A stretch of DNA of 26,444 nt from a virus, in the IMG/VR virus record IMGVR_UViG_3300035703_000378, positions 1 through 26,444 of that record, one strand, 5' to 3'. Below, one piece after another: positions 1 to 8,271 of the stretch (position 1 is the first letter of the stretch; every line of letters begins with the position of its first letter). Both the position numbers and the translations under genes were made by a program. The notes under the pieces were generated by a model. That model was given only the letters and a program-made list of their open reading frames with translations. It was not told where the DNA came from and did no database searches.

Positions 1-14
1 TCGGTGAGTGACAT
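1..14 (-). CDS. Start of a gene that leaves the left edge (begins MSLT)
   Basis: An ATG at position 14 (minus strand) opens a frame reading Met-Ser-Leu-Thr before the window ends. The case for a real start is its context: the sequence upstream copies the leader and promoter of the 77-aa gene that starts at 17183, including the same CACACCATG around the start codon and a CCTAAC a few bases before it. Nothing can be said of the product. By analogy with the second copy it could be a small accessory protein. Confidence 0.5.
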
Positions 15-38
15 GGTGTGCGTTAGGTTTGAGTTTGC

Positions 39-100
39 ATTGCCTGCTGGCAACGAGACCACCATACACGACCCGTTCTCCCCGTCCACTTATTTTCGTT
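39..100 (-). promoter_or_regulatory. Promoter A with dyad operator at the expected start site
   Basis: Read leftwards: an A-rich box AACGAAAATAAGT (100-88), a -35-like TGGACG (88-83), a 16-bp spacer, a -10-like TATGGT (66-61), 7 bp, then the perfect dyad TTGCC-AGCA-GGCAA (53-40), and after a 25-base leader the ATG at 14. The same elements in the same spacing occur at 17206-17270. The A-rich box may act as an UP element. The dyad lies where RNA would start, so it is either a repressor operator or a 5' hairpin. The promoter hexamers alone are weak; the duplication is the evidence. Confidence 0.6.
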
Positions 101-181
101 CTTTGGCGCATTTTCTGCGCAATTCCTCAGTCCGCATAAGGTTTTGCTGCGGTTTTCCTGTTAGGATCGGGGCGCTAACAG
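101..181. other. Intergenic stretch with small hairpins and three GTTAGG/GCTAAC words
   Basis: No gene is seen. On the minus strand there are two short stems: CCGCA/TGCGG, and GCGCA-GAAAA-TGCGC just upstream of promoter A. Neither is followed by a T-run, so no clear terminator follows the hub gene that stops at 182. The 13-mer GCTAACAGTTAGG (174-186) combines two CTAAC words as an inverted pair and recurs as GCTAACTGTTAGG at 18945-18957, also at a gene end. Confidence 0.4.
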
Positions 182-2665
182 TTAGGACGGGGGCGCGGTG
201 CCTACCGTCGTCACCGTGACGGGGTATGCCATCACGATGCCGTCGTGCCTTTGCTCGACCGTGATGACCGAATCGGCTATGCCAATCTCAGCCAGCAGTA
301 TATGGGAGAGCGTGTCGGTATCTGTTGGGGTCGTGGACTGCTTAAGGATGGCGGCTGCGGTGCAGGCCCAAGTTTTCCGGCGGATTGTGGCCGTTGTGAA
401 GACAGTCACTACGGCTGTTGTCGGGCCCCCCACGGCTCCGGCTGCTGGCGGGTCATATCCAGGGTCGCCAGGCTGTCCCGGTCCTCCGCCCGCCCCGGAT
501 CCGCCAACTCCGCCAAACCCGCCAGCGCCGCCACCCAGAGCAGACCCCCCGGATCCGCCAGCGCCACCGTCGCCGCCCTCGCCTCCCGGATCGCCGCCGA
601 TGCCTGTAGTGGCCCCGCTGACTCCAGCAGTCCCCGCGAGCCCGGTGGCTCCTGGCTCCTCGCCACCGCCGCCCCCGCCGCCACCACCACCAGCGCCACC
701 GCCACCCCCGCGGCCCCCGTCGCCGCCGTATCCACCGTCACCTCCCTTACCCCCGAGCCCGCCCGTGATTGAAACCGCAGACCCGCCAGTCAGCGCCCCG
801 GAAACGTTCGTATCGGAAAGCGTATGTGTTAGGCGTAGCCAGATCTTGTCACCGTTCGCCACCGATAGCGTGGACGCGGCAACGGTTATGGTCTTGCCGA
901 TCTTCGTTAGGTTCCCGCTCCCGTCAATCTCCGGCGTCTTGACCTGTCCGGACGCTACCTCAACGGACGTATTCGTTTTTGCCAAGACGGTGAAAAACTT
1001 CTTCGGCGGTGGCGGTGCAGCCCTAACGGAATTCCGCTGCCTCGCCGCAACGCTGCCGGATACGTTAGACTTTCCGGACAATGCCCCGGATGTCCTGACA
1101 GCGGAGCCGGAAAACGATGGCTTTGCGGCCCGCTCGCCGCCACGCTGAAGGGCGATGAAATCCTGCGGTGCAAGTCGGGTGTTAATCGGACCATAGCCCA
1201 CCGTAATCCTGCCCGAAAAGATGTCAGCGACGACGGACTGGATGACAGCGCCAGTCACCGGGTGATGTCCTGTCAGGGTCAGCTTCTTCCCCGGCACGAT
1301 GCTGCGGTCGATCTCCGTATCCACCCACGTCACGCTGCCCGCCTGCGGCTCCGATGACAGCGCGTCGTAATAGGATTGAGCCAGCCCAGCAGGTGCCGTC
1401 TCGCCGCCCGTAGTGGCGCTTGTGCGGTACGTCGTGGTCTCGCAATCCGTGCCTGTAAGGTCAACCGTTAGGGTCAGCTCCTTCTTCGCCCCGGAAAACA
1501 GCTCGCGGATGGTATCGTTTTCCGCGGTGCCGACCCAGCGCAGCACAACGGTCACTTTGACGGGACAGGCCGAGACGCCGCTTTGCCAAGGAGGGACGGA
1601 ACCACCAACCAACTCCCGTGGGTATTTCGGGATTCCACCCGTTTCTGGGATGCTGCCAAGACCAACTTTCCGGGCCGTGTCTACCTCTTGGTCAATGCTG
1701 ACAACGGAAACCATGCCCGCCCCGAGGTTCAGTCCTTTGAGGTCCGGGAAATGGTCAATCAGCCATGCGCCTGTAACCGCCCCCGCCGTCTGCGGAATCG
1801 TTTCCGTTAGGCACTCTTGCGACTGCGTGACCGTATCGGTGCCGTTAAGCGCAATCGTCCGCCGCACGATGTCCAGTCCGCTAGTTGCTCCTGCCGTCTG
1901 CTGCGTGATGGACGTATAGGTCTGCCCGTCCACGGTGTTTGATGTCTCAAACGTCAGCACCACCCCGTTCACCGCCCGCCTTGTTAGAGGCTTGACGCGG
2001 TACTGCCGCGCACCGCTGCCATTGCCGCTCATCGCCTTTGTGATGATCGGAGTTAGGGCTGCTGGCTTCTTGACGTTTAGCGTGCTGCTTACGTGGTCAA
2101 AATACAGAACCGCATCCGGATGCCAGCGCATCACCTGCCCGATGCACTCCCACGCCGTCGCGTCCACCACCTCAATCTTCGGATAGTAGATTGCGCCAGT
2201 TGCCAGGATGCTACCAGCAGAGACCCCGGTGGCGCTCTGTGCATACTGGACAATATCCGTTATGCTCTGCGCCGTTGTCTCTGCGGTGCCGTTAAGGGCA
2301 AGCCCGAGCACGCAGCGGGTTTTGTATGCCAGCGTATTCCCTGCCCCTGTCGCATATTCCTGCTGATAGGTAATCCGCGCCAGATTGCCCTGCTTGCCGT
2401 TACAGTTGACGGTCCATCCCTCTGAGCCGCCGTCCGCGTAAGGCTCGACCTGCGTCACATAGCCGACGAAATACGTGGTTCCTGAGTAAGCAATAGTGAC
2501 CGCTTCGTTGACGGTAAACGGTGCGGGTGACGTGGTAGCGTCTTTTGCTAGGGTAAGCGATGCGGAGTCAATGCCGCCCGCATTAAAGCTACACTGCGCC
2601 CCGGAGATCTTTGCATCAGCAAAGGACACCACAGCGCCGCCGCCTCTTTGGATTGTCCAACTCAT
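182..2665 (-). CDS. Large tail hub/adhesin protein with polyglycine-rich domain
   Basis: This 827-aa protein follows the tape measure gene (4-bp overlap), the usual place for tail tip, hub or receptor-binding proteins. Residues about 1-500 are beta-rich, with an early segment (AYSGTTYFVGYVTQVEPYA) of the kind seen in phage hub proteins. A proline-rich segment (APPPPKKF) near residue 550 leads into a second domain. Residues about 633-745 are very glycine rich, with GG-X repeats and a run of about ten Gly. A folded-looking C-terminal domain of about 80 residues follows. Such a layout resembles adhesins with polyglycine-II bundles (known for phage S16 gp38), but no sequence homology to them is claimed. 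It ends TCC-TAA-C within the CCTAAC word. Role as hub or adhesin is inferred from position and composition. Confidence 0.65.
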   Translation of the reverse strand: MSWTIQRGGGAVVSFADAKISGAQCSFNAGGIDSASLTLAKDATTSPAPFTVNEAVTIAYSGTTYFVGYVTQVEPYADGGSEGWTVNCNGKQGNLARITYQQEYATGAGNTLAYKTRCVLGLALNGTAETTAQSITDIVQYAQSATGVSAGSILATGAIYYPKIEVVDATAWECIGQVMRWHPDAVLYFDHVSSTLNVKKPAALTPIITKAMSGNGSGARQYRVKPLTRRAVNGVVLTFETSNTVDGQTYTSITQQTAGATSGLDIVRRTIALNGTDTVTQSQECLTETIPQTAGAVTGAWLIDHFPDLKGLNLGAGMVSVVSIDQEVDTARKVGLGSIPETGGIPKYPRELVGGSVPPWQSGVSACPVKVTVVLRWVGTAENDTIRELFSGAKKELTLTVDLTGTDCETTTYRTSATTGGETAPAGLAQSYYDALSSEPQAGSVTWVDTEIDRSIVPGKKLTLTGHHPVTGAVIQSVVADIFSGRITVGYGPINTRLAPQDFIALQRGGERAAKPSFSGSAVRTSGALSGKSNVSGSVAARQRNSVRAAPPPPKKFFTVLAKTNTSVEVASGQVKTPEIDGSGNLTKIGKTITVAASTLSVANGDKIWLRLTHTLSDTNVSGALTGGSAVSITGGLGGKGGDGGYGGDGGRGGGGGAGGGGGGGGGGEEPGATGLAGTAGVSGATTGIGGDPGGEGGDGGAGGSGGSALGGGAGGFGGVGGSGAGGGPGQPGDPGYDPPAAGAVGGPTTAVVTVFTTATIRRKTWACTAAAILKQSTTPTDTDTLSHILLAEIGIADSVITVEQRHDGIVMAYPVTVTTVGTAPPS

Positions 2666-4248
2666 TTTGCGGTACGGAGGTCGTCCAGTTCGGACTGTAG
2701 TTTTTCGAGTTTGGCCCGCGTTTTGTCGTCAAGCGTCCGCATGTATGGCAAAAGCTGCTCCAGCAGTTTCATCAGCGCATCAGTATCTTTTGCGCCAGAT
2801 GCCGCGTTGAGTTGCGACATGAATTGCGAGCTTGCGCCACTGCCAGCCAATGCAGACGCGAGCGATGAGCCAGCAGAAGCGGCTTCGTCCACGTCCTTCT
2901 GCCGCTTCGCTGCCGCCTCATCCGCCTTCCGCTTTTCTTCCGCTTGCCGGGTCCGCTCTGCCGCTGAAGTCCGCATTGCTTCGGTCTCGGCCCGCATTGG
3001 AATCAGTTCCTCCAGTGTGCCACGCCGCCCCGCAGCAGACGCCCCAGACGCCGCCGCTTCCTCCTGCCGCTTCCGGAACTCCAGTGCTTGCCTTTCGATC
3101 TGTTCTCTCTGCTGCTGGAAATCCTCTTGGCTCTTTGTCCCCGTTGCTGTCCTAGCCTTTTCGTCCTCGACTAACTTACCTTGCGTTTCCGCCAGCACCT
3201 TTTTCGCGGAAGCCACCTTGCGGTCTGCGTCCGTCATCTGCTTTTGCAGGTCATTTTGCGCAGCGGCACGCATGGATGGGTCCATGATCCCTGCCCCATT
3301 AAACTCATCAAAGGCTTTCTTCTTGGCCAGATATTCCTCCTTGGCAGTCTCAAGATACTGCTGGTTTGCATCAAGTAGCTGCTCCTGATACTTCCGCTGG
3401 GCTTCTGTTAGGATTTTCTCACCGTTGGCTTGGTTCATTTTGCCAGCCAGAACCTCTTGAGTGCGCCGGTCTCCCTCCGCTGCCGCCTCCATTTCCACCT
3501 TTGCTTGTTGCTCCGCGGCTTTAAGCCTCTCAATCTCAATCTGCTCCCTTCGCGCCGTTGCCTGCGCACGTGCACCCGCCCGCTTTTGTGTTGCTTCGCC
3601 TGCGGTGATTTCGCCGGCCGCCTCTTGCAGGTCAATCATTGCAATGGTTTTCTCAAAAGCAGCATCCGTCCGCTTCATTTCCGCATCTGCCGCCTCTTCC
3701 TGCTTGCGAAATGCGCGATCTGCCGCCGATGTCGCCTCATCGTAAGCGGTCGTGGTGTTGCGCAGTTCGTTGGCGAGTTCCCGCTGGGATTTTGCTAGTG
3801 CTTCCGCTTTCTCTGCTGCAATGCGTGACTCGTTGGCGAGCTTGTTTAGTTCCTGCTGGTTTTTCTCTGCTTCCTCCGCTGCCTTTGCCGCCTCGGTGCC
3901 AAACAGGTCAAAGTTCTTTGTTAGGATTTGCACCCCAACCGCCGCAGCTTGAGCCACCCCGGCAACGCCCATGCCAAGGCCAAGACCGGAAACCATCATC
4001 GGGATGTTGTTGATCATCCCTGCCATGCCGTACTGAGCGTCTTGGAATGCGTTGGATAGGGCAAGAACGCCCATCGCGGAATTGCTGCTGCTCTTACCCA
4101 GTTCCTTGCTTGCCTGACTGGCCCCGTTTGCGGTGACCGTCGCCTGCTTGGCTGCATTCGCAACGCTAGTCATCGCTGCCGCCGCCGCCTTTGCCTCGGC
4201 AGAGTTCGCCTTGATGTCGATGCCGACCGTTAGGTTTTTGTCAGCCAT
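2662..4248 (-). CDS. Tail tape measure-like protein
   Basis: The 528-aa product has the composition of a tail length tape measure: Ala/Lys/Glu/Gln-rich helices with long coiled-coil potential over residues about 120-460, and one hydrophobic, glycine-rich stretch around residues 75-110 (MINNIPMMVSGLGLGMG) that may act as the membrane-active segment. A low-complexity Ser/Ala segment and a final charged helix close it. At 528 residues it would set a rather short tail for a siphovirus. It overlaps the gpG-like gene upstream by 8 bp and the hub gene downstream by 4 bp, an order typical of tail operons. No peptidase motif is visible. Confidence 0.7.
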   Translation of the reverse strand: MADKNLTVGIDIKANSAEAKAAAAAMTSVANAAKQATVTANGASQASKELGKSSSNSAMGVLALSNAFQDAQYGMAGMINNIPMMVSGLGLGMGVAGVAQAAAVGVQILTKNFDLFGTEAAKAAEEAEKNQQELNKLANESRIAAEKAEALAKSQRELANELRNTTTAYDEATSAADRAFRKQEEAADAEMKRTDAAFEKTIAMIDLQEAAGEITAGEATQKRAGARAQATARREQIEIERLKAAEQQAKVEMEAAAEGDRRTQEVLAGKMNQANGEKILTEAQRKYQEQLLDANQQYLETAKEEYLAKKKAFDEFNGAGIMDPSMRAAAQNDLQKQMTDADRKVASAKKVLAETQGKLVEDEKARTATGTKSQEDFQQQREQIERQALEFRKRQEEAAASGASAAGRRGTLEELIPMRAETEAMRTSAAERTRQAEEKRKADEAAAKRQKDVDEAASAGSSLASALAGSGASSQFMSQLNAASGAKDTDALMKLLEQLLPYMRTLDDKTRAKLEKLQSELDDLRTAK

Positions 4249-4855
4249 TGGGTGTTGCTAGGATGTCCTCCATGGTTTCGGTAATTGCCTGCATAAACTG
4301 CGCATCAGTCGGCAGGATTCTCGGGTTAGGCTGCATCGGTCCAACCTGCTTGGCAAGGTAGAAATAGACCGGATCGTTAGGCGAACGCTTTGCGCCAGTC
4401 TGCTCGCGGAGCGTCCCGCCCGCCCGGTACAGATTGACCCCGGTGGCACGAAGTGTTCCAACCGTTTTTCCGTGAGCCTCTGCCCGCGCCGGAATCGTTA
4501 GGAACTTGATGGCGCGGCCCGTGATTTCGGACGTGTTCCGCGGCTTGATGACGCCGCCTCCTGTGTAATGGCGACGGACTCCGACTAACGAAGTTTTGCC
4601 CTCAAAAACCTCGGCGGTAATCATGCTGCCAGATGAGCTTGCAAACGTCGCCTCTGCCGCTCGCTTCCAGTATCCCGTTGACTGCGCTTTGAATTTGTTT
4701 TGCTTTTCTTTTCCGTATGCCGCGAAATTGTCGCGAATAGTTTTCTGGACTACGGCATAGGATTTTGCTGCCACCTGCTCACCTGTAAGCGACAGGTATT
4801 TCCTCATTGTGGCCTGCAAATCATCCGCCCCGGCAATGGAAATTGAGACTGTCAC
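4241..4855 (-). CDS. Virion morphogenesis / tail completion protein (Mu gpG-like)
   Basis: The 204-aa protein starts MTVSISIAGADDLQATMRKY and continues with a helical segment, a basic region (YGKEKQNKFKAQSTGYWKRA), and a beta-rich half with RRHYTGGGVIKP and RAIKFLTIPARAEAHG. This pattern of 'haYaaiHQfGG / RPFLG'-like features adapted as RRHYTGGG and FLTIPA is typical of phage virion morphogenesis proteins of the Mu gpG/tail completion group. It overlaps the gpF-like gene by 4 bp (ATGA type) and the tape measure gene by 8 bp. Assignment rests on general pattern and place, not on a measured match. Confidence 0.5.
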   Translation of the reverse strand: MTVSISIAGADDLQATMRKYLSLTGEQVAAKSYAVVQKTIRDNFAAYGKEKQNKFKAQSTGYWKRAAEATFASSSGSMITAEVFEGKTSLVGVRRHYTGGGVIKPRNTSEITGRAIKFLTIPARAEAHGKTVGTLRATGVNLYRAGGTLREQTGAKRSPNDPVYFYLAKQVGPMQPNPRILPTDAQFMQAITETMEDILATPNG

Positions 4856-5904
4856 AGTACAAGTTCCGCGAGTTGCAGCAGTGCGCCGATGACCTGCGCC
4901 GCCGATGTTGTGTTTTCCTGCCTAGACACCCGACGCACTAGCATATTCCAGTCGTCTAGCAGGTCCGCCCCGGCGAACTCCTCTTCCATCTTGGCAAACG
5001 CTCGCGAATCGCCGCCAAGAGCCACCCATTCACGAAGCGCACGCTTCTGATAGTTTTCGGTAGCGTCGATATTCATCTTCCCGAGTAGCTGCGCCAACAT
5101 CGGAACTGGCCAAGGACGCGAGCCATTAGGGTCGGTAAACACCAGAGCATTCTCGCGAAACGTTCCAAGCCCACGGAGGTCGCCAAGCAGTTCCTCCCGA
5201 GCCTGCTGGTCCGTGATTTGCGTCTGGACTTCCAGTGTCTCGTTGAGGCTCCCGGCGGGCTGTGGCTTTGCCTGCTGGTCTCTCCTGAGGATCCCCAGCT
5301 TGATTGCTTCGGTGCGCCGGAATGGAGTCTGCATCATCCCGCTGCCCCACTTCAGTGGCGTGAATGGCGTCCCGAAGTCTGACAGGTAAACCCAGATCGG
5401 GTCATCAATCAATGCAGCCATCTTTTCTGGCTTTGCTCCGCTTCCGCTAGGTCCGATTGCGTCCGGCCATAGCTTTTGTTCCCATAGTCGTGGTTCATCC
5501 GGCCTGCGCCCACGAATCAGCTCCCGAGCAGGGTATATTTCCCACGCTTGACGGCTCTGTGCATCCCACGCCCAGCCCTGAGCGAGGGATACGTTAGTGC
5601 GCAGATTGATCACCTGCCGATGCACGGAGTTCAGATCCTTGATGGTGCCTTCCTGCCCCGGCTCGGGCTTGTAGCCTGACGTCTTAAGTCCCTCGCGAAT
5701 GATACGCAAAGCCTCCTGCTCGCTGACGGTGCCGTCAATAACGCCCTGCGCCGCTTGCCGAAACGTGTTGAGCGCTTCGGCCCGCATTACCCCAGCCATG
5801 AAAAAAGACTGCTCTTTGATCCACAGGGGAAGGCGAGCAAACTCCCGCGTCCGCAACTCTGTCAGGAGTGGCGTTTTCTTGCGGAAGTAGTCCTGAGGGG
5901 TCAC
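4852..5904 (-). CDS. Minor head / head morphogenesis protein (Mu gpF-like)
   Basis: A 350-aa protein if started at GTG 5904 (VTPQDYFRKK), which overlaps the stop of the small membrane gene as GTGA; an upstream ATG at 5964 gives 370 aa but would overlap that gene by 64 bases. Residues about 100-170 contain INLRTNVSLAQGWAWDAQSR, then IYPARELIRGRRPDEPRLWE. This matches the pattern of Mu gpF/SPP1 gp7-type minor head proteins (a TN..A.G segment followed by P..ELiR and R.W). Such proteins usually sit next to the portal; here the gene lies among tail genes about 8 kb away, which is unusual. The C-terminal half is alpha-helical and unassigned. Confidence 0.5.
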   Translation of the reverse strand: MTPQDYFRKKTPLLTELRTREFARLPLWIKEQSFFMAGVMRAEALNTFRQAAQGVIDGTVSEQEALRIIREGLKTSGYKPEPGQEGTIKDLNSVHRQVINLRTNVSLAQGWAWDAQSRQAWEIYPARELIRGRRPDEPRLWEQKLWPDAIGPSGSGAKPEKMAALIDDPIWVYLSDFGTPFTPLKWGSGMMQTPFRRTEAIKLGILRRDQQAKPQPAGSLNETLEVQTQITDQQAREELLGDLRGLGTFRENALVFTDPNGSRPWPVPMLAQLLGKMNIDATENYQKRALREWVALGGDSRAFAKMEEEFAGADLLDDWNMLVRRVSRQENTTSAAQVIGALLQLAELVL

Positions 5905-6068
5905 GCTAGGAAAGCAAGCACAAGGACAGCAACAAAGCCAGCGCAAATGCCCCATGCCAGCCACTCAATGACGCGATCGGCATCGGACTTCCGCTCGATG
6001 TCACGTTGCACGCAACGCCGCAGGTATTCCCTAGCAGCTTCTTCACGGCTCTTGAGTCGGTGTTTCAT
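5901..6068 (-). CDS. Small single-span membrane protein
   Basis: This 55-aa protein starts at ATG 6068 (MKHRLKSREE), which overlaps the stop of the preceding gene as ATGA; an upstream start at 6110 is possible but would overlap more. The first 35 residues are strongly charged and helical, and the last 18 (WGICAGFVAVLVLAFLA) form one transmembrane helix ending at the C-terminus. It is a tail-anchored layout. It lies inside the virion operon. A role in lysis (holin-like or spanin-like) or as a membrane-associated virion factor is possible, but nothing specific is seen. Confidence 0.65.
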   Translation of the reverse strand: MKHRLKSREEAAREYLRRCVQRDIERKSDADRVIEWLAWGICAGFVAVLVLAFLA

Positions 6069-6442
6069 GCGATTCGTCCGGTGATTTGCCACTGAATGGT
6101 GACACTGCATCCCTGCCGCGAGCCGTTTGCTAGGGTGACAAGTGCGTCAGCCAAGGAAAGTACCGTGCCAGACTCCGCAAATGTCACGCTTACCGGAGCC
6201 GTGAAGTCGTCCTTCCACCCCATAAGCGCAGCAATCGCAGCCGCTGGCGTAGCATACTCATAGACGACGGAAAAAGAACAGGAGGCACTGCGATTCTTGC
6301 GCCGAAACATGGCGGGACCGTCCGCGCCGATAATAGGCTCGACTGAATCGGCGTCGGAGAATGACAGGGTAAACCCCTGTTCATCCTCGACTTTGCCGGA
6401 GTCGGCCCCAGCTATCGCAATGCCTCCTGCTGTAATGGTCAT
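6065..6442 (-). CDS. Small tail-associated beta protein, unknown
   Basis: The 125-aa product (MTITAGGIAIAGADSGKVED) is rich in beta-prone residues and has no hydrophobic segment. It starts in an ATGA overlap with the larger tube-like gene upstream and ends in an ATGA overlap with the 55-aa membrane gene. Position and size fit a tail tube companion, neck or chaperone protein. No family is recognised with confidence. Confidence 0.55.
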   Translation of the reverse strand: MTITAGGIAIAGADSGKVEDEQGFTLSFSDADSVEPIIGADGPAMFRRKNRSASCSFSVVYEYATPAAAIAALMGWKDDFTAPVSVTFAESGTVLSLADALVTLANGSRQGCSVTIQWQITGRIA

Positions 6443-7710
6443 GGAATAACGGCCTCAATGACTCGATTTCGCACGCCGCCCGTGTATGTGCGCAGCGATT
6501 GCCAAGTCAGATCAGAATTACGCATGGATGTGATGCCATAGACGGACCCGCCGGCGGAAACGGCTGCACTTGGCAGCTTAAAGTCCAAGGTGTCGTCGTC
6601 GTCCTCGATGCGAAGCCAAAGCTGCATGGCGGTCGCCGCCCTCATGCTGCGCCCACGAAGCCGTCCGGTGTAACTGCCGCCACTGTTTTGCTGGTTGAGT
6701 ATCTTCTGGATTTCCTCATCAGTCATCAGCTCGCCGACAGGCTGAGCCGTCACAGTGACTGCCAGGTCTGTAAACTTGACGTCAACCAACCCGCACGAAT
6801 CCGTTACATGGTCGTTAGTGCTTAGGCTCAGATTGATGGTCGCCCCGTTCGCCGTGCAAAATTCCTTCCACGGTGCCGGAGCTGGGTCAGACGGGGTCCA
6901 TGCATTAACGTTAACGGTGGCGTAGCGAATTCTAGGCGGCAGGGTCTTGATGCTTTCCGGCGCAAAAGACGCGAGCTGGGTTGATGTCGGAGCCGTCCAA
7001 GCGCGATAGTCAATCAGCGATGCGGCATCATCCGCCTCTAGGCTCCGATGGTAGATCGCCGTAAAGGTGACGGCACCCATGATTGTATCAGTCGCGTTGA
7101 GCGTCAGCGTAGGCAGACCCGTAAGCGCAACGTTTTGAAACGTAATGATTTTCTCCGTCCCGCCCGACTCAAAAAGCGGGTGAATAACCAGCGTGTCGGA
7201 GTAGCGAAGCGATCCGGGTGTTGCCGGGCTGCTGATGTAGGCAACGGCGAGTTTAAGCTGAGTTGAGCTAGTGACCGCCGAGATGCGCCATGTGCCGTTA
7301 TACCCGGCGACGTTGGAACCGGAAATGGTCACGTACTGACCGACCACAAAGCCAACAGTGGACGAAACAGTGATGGTCGTAGCCGCGCCAGCGTCAGCAG
7401 TAGCGTAAGCGGTGATTGCCAGGGTCGCCCACTTGAAAAGGCTTTGCCCTGGCTGCGGCTCAACTACCCCAACCGACCCAAGTGCGTACTTATCAAGAAA
7501 CACGGTCATATCTGACAGCGTCCCGGCTGGCGTGAAGCTGACGGTGTGCCTGACAAGGTTGACCCGCTGGTCAGTGATGCCAGCCGAGTCAATGGTGACG
7601 GGGGAAAGTGTGGTTTCCTTTGTGATGGTCACGTCACCCTTGGTGCGGGTCCAGTAGTTTTGCCAGCCGACAAGGCAAGGCCCGGAAATTACAGTGCAGT
7701 CGCAACTCAT
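6439..7710 (-). CDS. Tail tube-like structural protein
   Basis: The 423-aa protein (MSCDCTVISGPCLVGWQNYW) is beta-rich throughout. An internal segment near residues 100-165 (TTITVSSTVGFVVGQYVTISG, then YNGTWRISAVTSSTQLKLAV) has the look of a small beta-sandwich inserted in virion proteins. A conserved-looking pair of segments, IKTLPPRIRYATVNVNAW and VDVKFTDLAVTVTAQPVGE, is found in its C-terminal half. It lies after a tail-terminator-like gene, where the main tube protein is expected. Four cysteines in the first 12 residues are unusual. The leader has CCCTAACC followed by an A/C/T-rich stretch and no Shine-Dalgarno site. Tube assignment is by position. Confidence 0.5.
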   Translation of the reverse strand: MSCDCTVISGPCLVGWQNYWTRTKGDVTITKETTLSPVTIDSAGITDQRVNLVRHTVSFTPAGTLSDMTVFLDKYALGSVGVVEPQPGQSLFKWATLAITAYATADAGAATTITVSSTVGFVVGQYVTISGSNVAGYNGTWRISAVTSSTQLKLAVAYISSPATPGSLRYSDTLVIHPLFESGGTEKIITFQNVALTGLPTLTLNATDTIMGAVTFTAIYHRSLEADDAASLIDYRAWTAPTSTQLASFAPESIKTLPPRIRYATVNVNAWTPSDPAPAPWKEFCTANGATINLSLSTNDHVTDSCGLVDVKFTDLAVTVTAQPVGELMTDEEIQKILNQQNSGGSYTGRLRGRSMRAATAMQLWLRIEDDDDTLDFKLPSAAVSAGGSVYGITSMRNSDLTWQSLRTYTGGVRNRVIEAVIP

Positions 7711-7722
7711 AGATAGTATTGG

Positions 7723-8268
7723 TTAGGGTGCGCCTGCCTTCGGCGCATGTGTTAGGCGGTTGAAATCTGTTAGCGTGAAATTCGTCGCTGACAAGCGGAC
7801 AGAGTAGGCGCGGCCTTGCGGAAGCGGTGCGCCATCGGTGCCGAGGGCTTGAGCGGGCTCGATGGCTGTGAGTTTCCACGAGCCTCCGGTCATCTTCGCC
7901 CCGTCGCTACCCTTGCAGCATGCTGTATTTGCCAGAGTCATAGCGACCTTCTCGGCGACCCGTGCCGCGTTGTCTAGGACTCCACTGGCGCTGCGGTTTT
8001 GCCCCACAATCTCCTGCACCCTAGCAATGACTGAAATGCTGCCAGTGACGCATCCACCGCTCCCAACATCCCCGAAGGCATCAAGCCCGACAGCTACCAG
8101 CATCCCGCGGATTTCAGCCTGCTGAATAGCCTGAAAGATGTCGCCACTCACGTCCTCCACCACCGGAATCCGTGGCTTGCCATCGGTCGGCGTGAAATAC
8201 TCGTTAGCCCGCAGCGTCTCGCACGCAGTGAGCAGGCAACGCGTTAGGGTGTCTTCGTTTTCTGCCAT
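7723..8268 (-). CDS. Possible tail terminator / neck protein
   Basis: A 181-aa protein (MAENEDTLTRCLLTACETLR) with an early helix, a block IPVVEDVSGDIFQAIQQAEIRGMLVAVGLDAFG and a beta-rich second half ending in RAYSVRLSATNFTLTDFNRL. The order, short N-terminal helix, strand-rich middle and a 'Y.V.L...' strand near the end, is reminiscent of tail terminator proteins, and it sits just before the tube-like gene. The start at 8268 lies two bases after CCTAAC, which also holds the stop of the preceding 77-aa gene; there is no Shine-Dalgarno site. The stop at 7723 is again CCC-TAA-C. Confidence 0.45.
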   Translation of the reverse strand: MAENEDTLTRCLLTACETLRANEYFTPTDGKPRIPVVEDVSGDIFQAIQQAEIRGMLVAVGLDAFGDVGSGGCVTGSISVIARVQEIVGQNRSASGVLDNAARVAEKVAMTLANTACCKGSDGAKMTGGSWKLTAIEPAQALGTDGAPLPQGRAYSVRLSATNFTLTDFNRLTHAPKAGAP

Positions 8269-8271
8269 GCG

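Noticed and set aside
198-1148. Long proline-rich open frame on the + strand
   Set aside because: It is the complement of the glycine codons of the hub gene; Gly-rich genes give Pro-rich antisense frames. No start signal or homologous content.
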